From Jaapia argillacea MUCL 33604 (Eukaryota; Basidiomycota; Agaricomycetes; Jaapiales; Jaapiaceae), in assembly GCA_000697665.1 (NCBI GenBank), contig KL197709.1:63196-90114 (forward strand): a DNA stretch of 26,919 nucleotides, read 5' to 3'. The notes beneath the pieces are model-generated. The model did not search any database and was not told the DNA's origin. It worked only from the letters and a program-made list of their open reading frames with translations. This document shows, in pieces, positions 11,270-22,042 of the stretch (the first letter of the stretch is position 1; every line of letters begins with the position of its first letter). Position numbers and translations under genes: made by a program.

Positions 11270-14017
11270 TCATTCACTGCCTTCCTCCTCCTGGGCTAAC
11301 GGGTGTGGAGCATTGCTGTTCTTCAGCTGGATAGCGTGCTGGCCTTGAAAGAATCTTTGGTTGAAGGCAATCTGCACCACTGGCGTTCCGGAAAAGTTCG
11401 GCAATTCTATCCAAGACCCCTGAACCTTCCCGGTTTTCCAAATACGTTCCTTCACGGCGTAAGGCATCCACCAAAGCTTGTTGAAATGCTTCCGAACCTC
11501 ATCCTTGACCTTCTTCGCGTCAGGCCTCGACAGACGAGCGATGGTCTTCTCCCAAGTCTTGAAGTAGAGGCATGAGTCGTAGTTCTGCCTCCTGATATTT
11601 ACCTGGGGAGCTTCCGGCGCGATGGGGAACAACCTGTCGAATATTTCCAGCCATTCCACGGCGTCGGCCACTTTATACTGGATCCGCTCGAATATCCCGC
11701 TCAAATCGAAAGTTTTGTAGGTCGCGGTGTCGGAGTCGATTCTGTCCTGCCTCGACATGTGAGTATGGGTTCCCTGCGCTACCGTCCTCTTGTTGGGTCC
11801 CTTTATGAGAATTTCGGGCGCAAATTGACGCCACACCATCTCTATGATCTGGTCAAGATCCATGTCTTCTTCAGCCTCCGCGTTTTCCCTCACCACATCC
11901 GGTCCTTTGGGTCTCGACAAGGGCCGGAGCTTCATCCCCATTTCGGAGAAACGAAATGTAACTTGCTCCTCAGGAGGCGGAGAATGAGCTCGCAAATCCC
12001 TGACATCTGGCATCACCTTCTGACGTCTGTTGTTAACCCGCTGCGAGGTGGCCCCAGGTTGAGACACCGTCTTCTTGTCAGAGAACGCAGCGCTCAGCTC
12101 CGCCATGCTGCTCGTGGAATACAGTCTACACAGTTCGTGTGTGGCGATCATCCGATCCTCTCCGTGCTTGAATCCGGGCAATCTGTAGCAGGCGTTTCCT
12201 TTGTCGACCATCACAGCGTTTATGAAGTAGGCGCCGCGATCAAAAACCTGGGGTATTAGGCGAGAGACGTCGTCGTCGTCGTCGATCTCGAGGTGGTGTG
12301 AGAATGCGCGAACGAGTTTGATTATCTCAGCATTGTCTTCGCCCTGATGAAAGATCATTCCATTGAGCATCCAAACGGCTATGGCTCTGATACCCAAGGA
12401 CTGTTTCCATAGTCGACTCTCACTGCTCGCCAGCTCGAGCTCTTGGAAAACGTAGTTCAGAGCAGCGACTCGGTAGAAGCGATACGTCCTAAAGGGATCA
12501 GATAACATGTCAGCCACATTATGCGCTATGCGGCACTTCAGAACCAAGCTCACCACCACTGCTCCACTGGAATAGCCACCACTGCCTGCTCCAAAAACGT
12601 CTCGCTGAGTTGAGTCAAGTGTTCTCTTGAGGTGCTCAGCTTGGCCCTGACCTCCAGCCTCACGCATCTGGGTACTCCTAACTCAGCATCGGCGCAATCG
12701 CCAAACACCGAGCTGATTTGTTGCACGTCTTTCAGCAATCCCTTCATCTTGTCCGGAAGCAGGTCTGAGGGACGGTGTCGTCGGAAGGCTCCAGTATGAA
12801 GCTGATAGGTGGCGCTCTTGTCGGTCGTGTAGGCGTGAAGGTAAATGACGGAGTCGTTGTCACCCAAGCGCTCGGGATAGGCTCTAAAACCGGCAAAGTC
12901 TCCCAATAAGCTGGTCCTGTCCAGGATGAAATTCTTGCCATTGACCAGCCTCTGCGCAGCGCCGGGTGCGCTCTTTGGCAAGCAAACCTCAACCATCTCT
13001 GTGTGTGCCGCCTGCAGCCACTGCAGCACATGATTGTCGTAGCTCACCTCGCAACCAACGTCGATCCACCACTCCGAAGGCTCGATCATGGCAGGATCGA
13101 GAAACTGACACAGTTCATCCAAGCTGAGATTCCTTTCCAATATCTCCGTCCCTTCATGAGCATAGGAACCCTTCGTCCCTCTGACTTCGTGGACATAGAA
13201 GCTCTGCTGGAATTCCGGAATCACATCCATCAAATCCCTGAGCCTGACATTGAATTTATCCATATCTGCTACGGATATGTCCAGCGAACCCATGTGCAGC
13301 TTCCCGAGCTGGTCCTGGTAAAGCTTGTATGCGGCATCATAAGTGGCTGGCCACCGAGCCAGCGTTTCCGGTGTCGTCGTCCTGACAGCCTCCCGGACGC
13401 ACTCGTTGTAGAGGCGTCGGAGGGTGTCCTGATGAACCTTATTCGATCCTCCCTGACGATACAGCTTCGGTAAGAAGAGCCGCACGCATGCCCTCCCAAC
13501 CTTTCCCAAGGCCACGTGCGGTATTAGATGGAGAGAAATATGGAGATCCTGCCCCTGGCTCGCCATGATTTCAGAAACAAAAACAGGGACTCCGAGGAAG
13601 CGAGGCACTCACAGGGGAATTCGGCACAATTCCAGTCAGATGGTTTGTCTTATCCAAAGCTTCGGAGAATGGCGCCACTGGATAGATGGATATGGGCATA
13701 TTGAAGGGTAAATTGGTTGTGATTCCTATCAGGGAGTCGTAGTCGCGAGAGACGCTTAATATGCTCTGGTCGATAGGCGCCAGACCGGCCCTGGCGTTGA
13801 CAGTGACGCGCTTCCGTATAGTCCTGACTTGTTCTCTTTCATACTCGTCGTCGTCGTCGTCGTCGCCGCCGTCGTAATCCTCCGAAAACCGTCCCGAGAG
13901 CATCAGACTTACGAACTCGTCCAATTGGCCGTCCTCCAGTAGCTGGCGGCCCCTGCGATTGAACTGCTCCATTGACAGTTGAAGGAGCGGAAGTGGTTCA
14001 TCGGGATAATGCAACAT
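11270..14017 (-). CDS. 874-aa hypothetical protein, three exons
   Basis: The coding sequence is complement of 13613-14017, 12554-13554 and 11270-12488. Intron 1 (58 nt) has GTGAGT and CAG with a CTGAA branch-like site. Intron 2 (65 nt) has GTGAGC, CTGAC and TTTAG. Together they give exactly 875 codons including the stop, good evidence for the model. I chose the ATG at 14017 because it opens a continuous acidic, helical N-terminus. Visible features are Asp runs at about 52-57 and 538-542, a WWIDVGCEVS segment near 297-306, a disordered basic/Pro-rich linker near 615-660, and a conserved-looking KLWWMPYAVKERIW at 806-819. There is no signal peptide or membrane segment. From memory it resembles a multi-copy Agaricomycete hypothetical family; no enzymatic motif is evident. 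It is tail to tail with the broken gene ending near 11,080. An acceptor 6 nt further on would delete two residues only. Confidence 0.75.
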
Positions 14018-14912
14018 TGCTAGGTCGTGAGTGGTTGGGCAGCTGAGATTTGCGCCTTAGCACAATGCGCAAGGTCTGAGGATATGACTGACGGACAAAA
14101 ATACGCTTCAGCGACAACCTCGGCTATCTCGCCACCACGTTCACCAATACAATCGAGTTCGCGTGGTTGGTGCTTCTCGGCTAATCCGGGCATCAATCTC
14201 CCCTGACTAGCACCAGGTACCCCCGGGCTTGATACCGCCAGAAACGCCCAGACGATCGACTACCAGCCCCTGTAAACTCTGCGATTTGTTGCCAAAACTG
14301 GTTTCCAGCAGAAAAAACGATCCTCCAATAGCACTTTCCTCGAATAACTTACGATTCCTCAAGATTCAATGCGTGAACGCGACCCTCCCACCTGCAGCAA
14401 TCCTCACCTATAGCGCCTCCGGTCTCCTTGCCCTGACCCACAACAGAGGTTTGTCGACTGAGGGAAATATTCACAGGTGTCTGAGCACGGTAATCCAGGC
14501 TCCCAGTGAGTGCAAATCGGTTTCTTCTCTATTTCTTCGCTAATTCACTTATTTTCAATTGTCAGGGCTTTTAACACCTTCAACAATTCAACCGCGCTTT
14601 CTCTCACCCCTCCGTTCTATTTACGATCCATAAGAACTCACACTGAAGCGATCCCATCACCTGAGTTTCCCTCAGTCAGTTAGCCAGACTTCCGTCCTCG
14701 ACTTTATTAATATTTTCTGATGTACTAGGTACTCGCCATATGATTGATGACATTGCGGTTCTATAAGTCCAAATAAAACCTTTGTGGACTGAATACCATA
14801 GTTGTAGGTCATGAAGCTAACTCTCTTCTGTATACACTTAGTAGGTTCACTACTCTTCCTACCTCTGTGATGAGATGATGTTGCGGATCCCTCCTGGCAG
14901 ATGCTGCGCGAG
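14018..14912. other. Upstream region of the 874-aa gene; no gene seen
   Basis: This should contain the promoter of the minus-strand gene starting at 14017, but I find no clear TATA box on that strand. Short open frames on both strands lack recognisable features. Confidence 0.3.
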
Positions 14913-15194
14913 TTACGAGCGTATGTTTTTGGCACGGTGCACTTGCCATCCTGCAGTGTCCATTCGTTGGGTCGTGAGAGGGGTTCTTGTGTCATTATGG
15001 CTTCGTGTCACAGCTCCAAACGCCGGGAAATGGTGCTGAAGCTGAATCAGTGTTTCCTTCGGCTGAGCAACACGTTCAAGTAATTCAATCGCATCGTAAG
15101 GAGTAAGCTGTAGTACGATGTCTGGAGCAGCAACGTGCCGTGTCATCTTGAAGCTTCGATACGTCTTGAAATGTGGTGAGGGATAGCCGTTCAT
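14913..15194 (-). CDS. Possible small ORF, 93 aa
   Basis: A minus-strand frame from an ATG at 15194 to a stop at 14913 encodes 93 residues of balanced composition (YDAIELLERVAQPKETLIQL in the middle, likely helical). I do not recognise it. It could be a small gene or one exon of a broken one; upstream minus-strand sequence contains intron-like GTGAGT and T-rich stretches but no joined frame I can defend. Confidence 0.27.
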   Translation of the reverse strand: MNGYPSPHFKTYRSFKMTRHVAAPDIVLQLTPYDAIELLERVAQPKETLIQLQHHFPAFGAVTRSHNDTRTPLTTQRMDTAGWQVHRAKNIRS

Positions 15195-16489
15195 AATACT
15201 GAGTTGAACCAGGTTCGTGACCGGCCGACATTGCTCGAACAGGCATCTCAGTGGCCGTTATTGTCGTTCGACAGAAGTCAGGGTGACAGTGTTGGCTATG
15301 TTGGTGACACCAAGCTCCGGTAATCAAAATAACTCGGGTAGGAAGAAGGTAAATGCAGTAACAAAAGTCAACCCACTCACACTCCTTCAACACACATGCA
15401 ATGCCTCAAGTCAAAGACATCTGCGACGAAGCTCAGTGGCATGACATGGCCGACCTTGAATGCCCCTTAGATTCAGATTCAGAATATGGAAACGGCGACA
15501 AGTTGATGGTGGGAGTCATACTTACCCTGCAGTTGATACAAAACCTGATCAAGTTGATTATTCATGCGTCTTAGGCGGCGGAAACGAGCGAGGGAGCGGT
15601 GGAGCAGAGTGTAGATCTTGTAGATCGTCCAGCATATCTGCGATTCTACACAGAGATCCGTCGGTCTGCACTGGGTTGGGGATTTCAACGACGAACCTCC
15701 AAAGGCGTTTCAGTGATGAATTGGAAAGAGGAGAGATCGACACACCTCGACATGCCTGCATTGCTACTTATGATGCATCAGAAGTCTGGGGACGAGGAGC
15801 ATGAAAAGGGCAGGAATGCAAGGGAGACGGAGGATGATCATGTGGGAAGAAGGTGGAAGGAGACTGAGGATATTGAAGAGGATCTGTAGGAATGTAATGG
15901 GGGCGAAGCTTCGTAGACGCATTAGGAAAACTATGTATCTTTTCGGGTCTTGGCAGTCTTGTAGCTTCGTAAGCCCCACAAGACACAAATTACGAGGTCT
16001 TTATCAGTAGATCTATTTCTTGTCAAGTTGGGTGAAACTTGGTTAAGTCGGTCAAGTCGGGGCCACAATTACGGGAGAAGGTCCCACAAGTCATGAGCAC
16101 CAGAAGAGGACAAAGCGTGTGCAAGCTCCTTCAAGACAGCCTCAAGGTGCTTCAATTCACATTTCCATCCATCAATTGGCTCAAATATACGTACATTCCA
16201 ATGTATAAGCTCTACTACAAATGGTACTGGTACTGCTAATGGGGGCGTAATTTCCAAACCACCTCATGCTAAGAGCTCGATGCGCGGAGCATTGTGTTCA
16301 CCAAGGAGTGAAGCGAAAATATGTTGTCGAATGTCACATTGATACAGTCCATGTGGTATCAAGTAATCACCGTAGCAGTGACCGAGGAGGACGGGTGATG
16401 GGAACGCGTATGGCACGCGCAAATGAGGGCGCAATCTCCTGTGAAACGGGGGCGCAGAGATCATCTGAGGTGGAGGGTATGTGGCCACG
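15195..16489. other. No supported gene
   Basis: A short minus-strand stretch (about 15,600 down to 15,510) reads as a basic helix ending at a strong GTAAGTATGAC splice-donor-like site near 15,515. No matching exons could be assembled. The rest shows nothing I can name. Confidence 0.25.
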
Positions 16490-16980
16490 TCAGGTGGTTG
16501 GGATAAAGGACGAGAAACCCGGCGCGTCAGAATCAGTTGGCGGAGGGTGACAAACAGTGGGGGTGCGGCAAGTGGGTAAATGGGTGGGAGGGACGCAAAG
16601 CGCGGAAGTAAGCCAGGGAGCTCCCAAAAGAACACAAGGCTGGAGGTCGAAGGTGGGATGGTATCCGAGTTGATTCACAGTTCGTTCTTCCGAGGGTTCC
16701 TCCCCGTCACGTTCAGAGTATTGAATAATCTTCCCTTCAGCAAGCTGATATGGAAATATCTCCTCCAAATAGCCCAATCAAGTGGAGGCCAACGGGAGAT
16801 CGTGGAGAAATTTGACAGAATGGCGCCAGAGCATTGATTCTTGGACAGCGGCGGGATACACCTGAACAACAAGGAGATTGAGGCCAGACGGAGTGCTGCC
16901 GTGATGGGCAACCCCAGCACTTTGTCGAACTCGACCTCAAACTTGGGACATAGCAGACAAGTAAATTGGAGACAGTCCTC
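16490..16980 (-). pseudogene. Possible degraded exon(s)
   Basis: On the minus strand a good 3' splice site (T-rich, ending TTCAG near 16,865) is followed by a frame that reads like protein, broken by one TGA at 16778-16780, and then continues as GYLEEIFPYQLAEGKIIQYS down to about 16,600. Upstream another frame (FEVEFDKVLGLPITAALRL) could be the preceding exon. The plus strand over part of the interval is also open (16841-17176, hydrophilic), so the coding strand is not certain. The family is not recognised. Confidence 0.22.
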
Positions 16981-17176
16981 GGGAGCAACTAGCGGCCCAG
17001 CTGAAGGTGAGAACCGCAGGTCGCCTCAGACTCGAGATAAAGCTCAGGACAACAGAGGAACACGGTCAAGCCCAGCCGACGAAGACATAATTAACGCTGG
17101 ACAATGGCGAATACCAGTATGTGGTGTGTGGAAGCAAGAGTTCGAGTTAAATGATGATGGTATGGGAATGATTTGA

Positions 17177-18590
17177 ACATGCACGATCATAGTCAGAGTA
17201 AGTTGTCGTACTGAATACTAATAGACTCGTCGTTGTTGTCAGGTCTGTCAGGTTTTTAACCGGCTTCTCGTTGCCACTCCCGTCCCTCCACTCTCTGTCT
17301 CGGTGTATGATTATTCTATCGCGCAGTGAGGTACGAGCGTAGCATAGAATACGGACTTTGAGTCAGCGATCAGCACGTCACACTTGTGACCACGGTCTCT
17401 CATCTCCTGCCACCACGACAAACGGCACTCATTGCGCCTTTCGTTTGCTAACTTTCTTGCTCGCTATTTTCTTTTCCCCGCCCTCCACTCCCTTTTCTTC
17501 TTCCTCCTTGCATTCTGCACTATTTGCCCTGTCAATAGCTCCTGGTCATCTTCCTCCTATTGTAATCTTACTACATCTGTCAAGTTGTACCTGCGAATGC
17601 GTGGAGTATCCCACCCACCCATCGCAGCGTACTTCGGATATCTCTCATAGTCCAGGACCTGTGTGCGGGGCCGGAGAGCGCTCACGCGCTTTCACCCGTA
17701 TCGCTTGCTACGCTACGCTAGCTTCCTAAATTCCTTATTGATAAGTCCTTTCCATTACTCGTGCGACCAGTGCCAAGTCAAAGTCCCATCATCATGGCAT
17801 GCCCTCGTTTTTGGGTGGCCTTGCCCAAGTACAATGGGAGATGAACAATCTCTGTGGTGCGGTAGAGAGTGATGAGGATACATTCAGCAATGAGGAATGA
17901 GTCATTTTGTATGTATCAGATGCAGAACCTCTTCACCACACCTGTTCTGCCACCTCTCCCCCATTCTCTTCTGGCTTCCACAACCCTGCTTTCGTCACTT
18001 CAATACGCGTTTCGTATACTCATGAATTTCCCCCATCTCCTTCCCTTCATGCCGTGCTCAAACTGCCGGCTTCGCCCTTTTAATGCGTTGCCAGAGGCCT
18101 CCTGATGCTTCCATCCCCTTCACAGCACTTTACATTGGTTTCTGGTGGAAGAGCGGTTATAGGTGGTGGAGAGTTCATCAGAAGCAGCGATGGATGAAGC
18201 GGTGGGGTACTCACACTGCGAGGATGGACTACATTTATGTATCCGACGGACCACCCTCTGTGAATATCTTCGGAGGGTCTACTCACTCTGGTGCTCAAGC
18301 CTCGGTCTGTATCTGGCGGTTCGCTAGTCACTCTCTCCCGTGATGTCTCTGGTTGTCACTCGGGATTGGCGTCCTTTTATCCTTGTGGTGTCGACCCGAA
18401 TCGTTGGCTACTGGGTCTGTCCCCTAACCAGCAACTCCACCTCCCCTATGCTACCTTCAGCCCCTCTGTAACCTGGCAGTACTCGTCCTTGGTCATCCAA
18501 ACCTCTCACTCCTCCCTACGTTTTTGAGGCCTATGCTCCCTACAGCTAGGCCTGGTCCCAATCGTACTGTTGGTACTGCGGCATGGACGA
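17177..18590. other. Pyrimidine-rich plus strand, no supported gene
   Basis: The plus strand is C/T-rich over most of this stretch. The short plus-strand frames within it have compositions expected from that bias (Ser, Pro, Leu, Phe). It may include the degraded upstream part of the relic that follows. Confidence 0.25.
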
Positions 18591-18912
18591 ATGCGGTACC
18601 GGCAGCACGACATCGTGTTCGTGGGTGCCGAGTACGTGCTGATCTACGAGACTCATCTCGAGTCGGCATACCCTCCATTACAACTTTCTCGACAAGCTTA
18701 ACACCAAGTTGCACGCTGAGGGCCGGTTACTCCTCCATGGATTTCATATATGCAAATCTGTCCATTGGTTGGTCTATTCCGGCACTCTTCCAATCAACGC
18801 AAACCCTTCCGAGGCCGTTCACTACTCTGCCTTTGATGCTGCCATAGGGAATATAAAGATGATAAAGTTGCGGAGGATGATACCTAATGGTGCTAAGGAG
18901 GAGAGGTGGTGA
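18591..18912 (+). pseudogene. Probable 3' remnant of an unrecognised gene
   Basis: Frame 0 reads as protein from an ATG at 18591 (MRYRQHDIVFVGAEYVLIYE). Near 18,665-18,680 frame 1 takes over with LHYNFLDKLNTKLHAEGRLL and stays open to TGA at 18910-18912. No GT-AG intron can bridge the change at that point, so a one-base frameshift is the simplest reading. T-rich, 3'-UTR-like sequence follows directly. I do not recognise the family. Confidence 0.33.
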
Positions 18913-20475
18913 TGAGGAGTAGAACAGGGATGAGGCTGTGTTATGTACTCGTTTTTTATGTTATTCCGTTTATTCCTATGTATCCAATACCCCTTTCACT
19001 GTGACATCCCGAGCTATCGATGATGTGCACTGGGTGGCTACATGGGTCTAAGATGGTACACACCTACCCATATACATGACTGATCTCTCGGGATATGGTG
19101 AGTTACAGCGGGCTATGTACATCCTGTCTTGAGCTACGGCAGGCTACATATTCCTTCTCCCTACGGTGTGTTATATAGTAGGGGGGCTACCACCTGGGTA
19201 TACCGGCTATTCTGACGACCTAGCGCTACCTTGTAAACCTGTTTTTTTCCTGATAGGCTTGGGCATTCGTGTGCAGAACTTACGGTGGCTTGCATATAAC
19301 TTGTGAAAGTCGACAAGGGACAAGTCAAACAAGTCAAAAAAGCAATGTGTACTTGTTTTGCTGATTCGAACATACAGTCGTACTCTTCATGCTGACTCCT
19401 GAGGTTGCCGTCCTTCCGACAGCGAGAAGCCAGGTTAGGTTCCCGGCTGAGGCCGAACGCCAAACAATGGATGCGGAAATTCGACTCGATTGAAACTCAT
19501 GGAACCTCTCAGTTGCTTTCCCGTTACACATTGTTTTTCTGTTGGGTGTCCAAACACTTCGCAGACGTACCCAACTTTCAGACTCGAAGCCATCTCGGTC
19601 GATGATTGCGAGATTGCTGGGAGATTGCCATCACCATTGGTCGTTCAGTGACTAATGGTTGGCGACGGATTCCAACATGACGCTGATCAGTGCGTACGTA
19701 GCATATGTTCAGGTTGGGTGGAATGCTAATGCAGTAGTCTGAGATGGGTTGGATCGGTGACTCCTTTGTGGTATGTTGGTCTGGGTGGTCCATTCTAATG
19801 GTCGTCTGACGAGTTTCACTTCCTGAGTCGCTTTTGTAACCAATGCATGGATTCGGTTGGTTGTGCCTCCTGGTGGTGGACGTGAGCAGTAGCGATTCTC
19901 GTATTCTGTGTCATGTTGCTGATCGAGAGGAGGGTTTCATTCCAAGGAAATACCGTCCTTCCGTCCAATTGAGATCTCATGGTTTTCTGCAGAAAGTGGC
20001 CGAGCAAGTCCTGTACTGCCAAGTTGACATTGTCAGGCAACTTCGTGAACGTCTCTCGACCATGCTATCTGCGACAGCCACGTAGCGTTCAAGCCGAAAA
20101 GGGAGACTTTTTTTGACTATGATAAAATTAGAGAACGTTGCTTACCTTGGGTAATGTTCCCTGGTTGCTGCAGGCCGGTTAGTAGTGTAACGTTCCCCAT
20201 CTTGTGGCTTGCCTTCTGAGCGGCATGACCCTGTATATCTAACGTACGGTCTGGCCGTGTCTGGTGATGGGTTGGGATGGCCCTGGGCTGACTTTCAAAC
20301 ACCGCCCCCGATTGAGACGCCGTTGGATCGTCCGTGTATAAGCTATTGGCCCGTAGTCGATTGTGTATTACCCACATATCCTTCATCCAGACATATTCAA
20401 CTATTTAATGATTGTCCAAAATACCATTCGTTCCAGGCGCTCTACCTCCCTCACATCAGTAATTCCCTGGAACAG
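18913..20475. other. No intact gene; possible LTR scrap near 19,000
   Basis: The left end is T-rich 3' flank of the preceding relic. At 19000 a TGTGACATCCCGAG sequence resembles the start of some fungal LTRs, but no matching end or target duplication is visible. Around 20,149-20,197 the element GTAAYGTTCCC occurs twice in direct orientation. Overlapping open frames on both strands at 19,816-20,085 are not convincing. Confidence 0.25.
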
Positions 20476-21091
20476 ATGAATCCCTCTTTGTCTGAAGAAG
20501 CCATGCCCCCACCAAGAAAACTCAAGTCGTTGTCGGTGGCCAGCCGTCGTTCTTATACCAGCGAAGTCGTCCTGAGGTCGTCGAGCGCCATAAAGCTCTA
20601 TTCTCGTGATGCGGGCACGGCTTCAAACCCCATCGAAGTCGGCGACGGAGATGGCTCACATGGTGGAATGGTCGAGATGTCGATGGTATGTTTTGCGATG
20701 GTTTCTGTAGCGTTGAATTGAATCAATCTTGATGTTCCGGAAGATTGCCAGGTTGGAGGAGAGGTACAAGGACACCGAGAGAGTTTTGGCCGCACATCGT
20801 ACGTTGAACGAGGCCATGACGAGAAAGGCCGATGAAGAGCTGCTAGCAAAGTTGGATCTGGAACAAAGGTTCGAACAGGTCAAGGAAGAAGTGGAGGGTT
20901 TTGAGCAGACCATCGAAGCGCTGGATTTAATTCTCGCTGATGGACTGTTGAGGGAGAAGACCTTACGGGGTCACATTGACCAGAATGCTCATGAGCTTGA
21001 ATCGTTGGAACGCGAAATCGCCTCCCTCAAGGAGCAGCTCGAATTGGTGGAGGGGCTACTTGCTCAGCAGGGGACGCAATTGTCTTGGTAA
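20476..21091 (+). CDS. Small coiled-coil protein, 185 aa (gene 1 of a pair)
   Basis: Exon 1 (20476-20685, 70 codons) starts at ATG and encodes a Ser/Arg/Pro-rich, probably disordered N-terminus. Intron 20686-20743 (58 nt, GTATGT...AAG) is phase 0. Exon 2 (20744-21091) encodes 115 residues that are almost entirely Glu/Lys/Leu-rich with heptad-like spacing, for example RLEERYKDTERVLAAHRTL, and so form a long coiled coil up to TAA. There is no signal peptide or membrane segment. A second gene with the same exon-intron layout lies 0.95 kb downstream on the same strand, which suggests an old tandem duplication. Role unknown; coiled coils of this kind usually mean self-association or scaffolding. 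A GTAAAT just before the stop could start a further intron, but the fit is poor. Confidence 0.65.
20686..20743 (+). other. Phase-0 intron of coiled-coil gene 1
   Basis: The intron runs from GTATGT to AAG, 58 nt, and contains an in-frame stop if retained. The AG at 20750-20751 would break the frame, which decides the acceptor in favour of 20742-20743. Confidence 0.6.
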
Positions 21092-21884
21092 ATATACATG
21101 TTCTGATCTCTTTCCCACTTTTCTAAAGGATTTTGTCATCCAGATCAAAATTGTTGTCTCCCTTGGGCTTTGTCGGCCTCGGTCTAGCGGATGTGACGTC
21201 GAGTTGTATGGATAGCTGGCGTCATTGGCTGCAGAGCCTGTATTCAGTTGTTTGGGGGAGCTGTCTATGCTGTTGATGCCTGCCTGATCAATTCACGCGA
21301 TCCGTAGCGACTTTGAAGTGGTGAATTCCCCATATCTGTGGAGACGGACTTTTAAGTTCGCATTCATGTGCCGTCTAAGTGAAGGTGGAAGGTCAGGCGT
21401 CAGCGAACGTGGGTTTCATCTGTGTTCGATGGTGCGTGAAGTTTGCTAGTTGTCGTTTCCAGCTGGTGATGGTTTTATTCGGCTTGTAAGCGGAGATCGA
21501 TGGTTGGTAGGTTCATGTGCTGCTTAATTGATACAGTTCCTTTTCCAAACGCGTTGGCTATCGTTCCCCCGACTCGAAGGACCAGCATGGAACGGCTTTG
21601 TTCTGTTTCCAGATCCTCTGCGTCTACAGATGAGGGCTCATCCTCTTGGTTCGCCGGCTATCCAGTTAAAGCGGTAACGTTAGGTCTGTAGTTGGTCATG
21701 GTGACAGTGACACCATCCCAAAGGTTTGCTTCTTCCTCCTCTTCCAAGTCCTTTAAATTTGGTGGCACCTGTCTAAAGGTACGGCCTCTCAGCTTCATGA
21801 GTGGGGTGGATGCCGATCGCTCATAGAAGTTACGGAGTTTCCGTCAAGGGCGGCGGCCTTCACCCATCATTTTTAGCGGGCACT
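21092..21884. other. Intergenic, no gene seen
   Basis: Spacer between the two coiled-coil genes. It holds only short frames without features. Confidence 0.35.
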
Positions 21885-21912
21885 ATTGATGGGGACGGGC
21901 CGTCCCATCAAT
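21885..21912. promoter_or_regulatory. 28-bp near-perfect palindrome upstream of coiled-coil gene 2
   Basis: Arms ATTGATGGG and CCCATCAAT flank an inner ACGG-G-CCGT. That makes 13 paired positions per arm with a single extra G in the left arm. It lies about 130 bp before the ATG at 22043. It has the shape of a dimeric activator or repressor site, or of the fused ends of a small transposon. Confidence 0.45.
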
Positions 21913-22042
21913 CTCCTATGGTCCAGCGTTCAACTTTTAAAATTCCGCTGGAAGTTTGAGGTATTTAACCCAGCACAAATTTAGCCCTACCCCATCGTCG
22001 ATCCATCCCCATTCACAAATCTCCACGCCCTGCCTAACGACT

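Noticed and set aside
11079-11348. Extra plus-strand exon(s) after the broken gene
   Set aside because: All three plus-strand frames are open here and several GT-AG choices are possible. The stretch also overlaps the 3' end of the well-supported minus-strand gene, so no choice can be defended.
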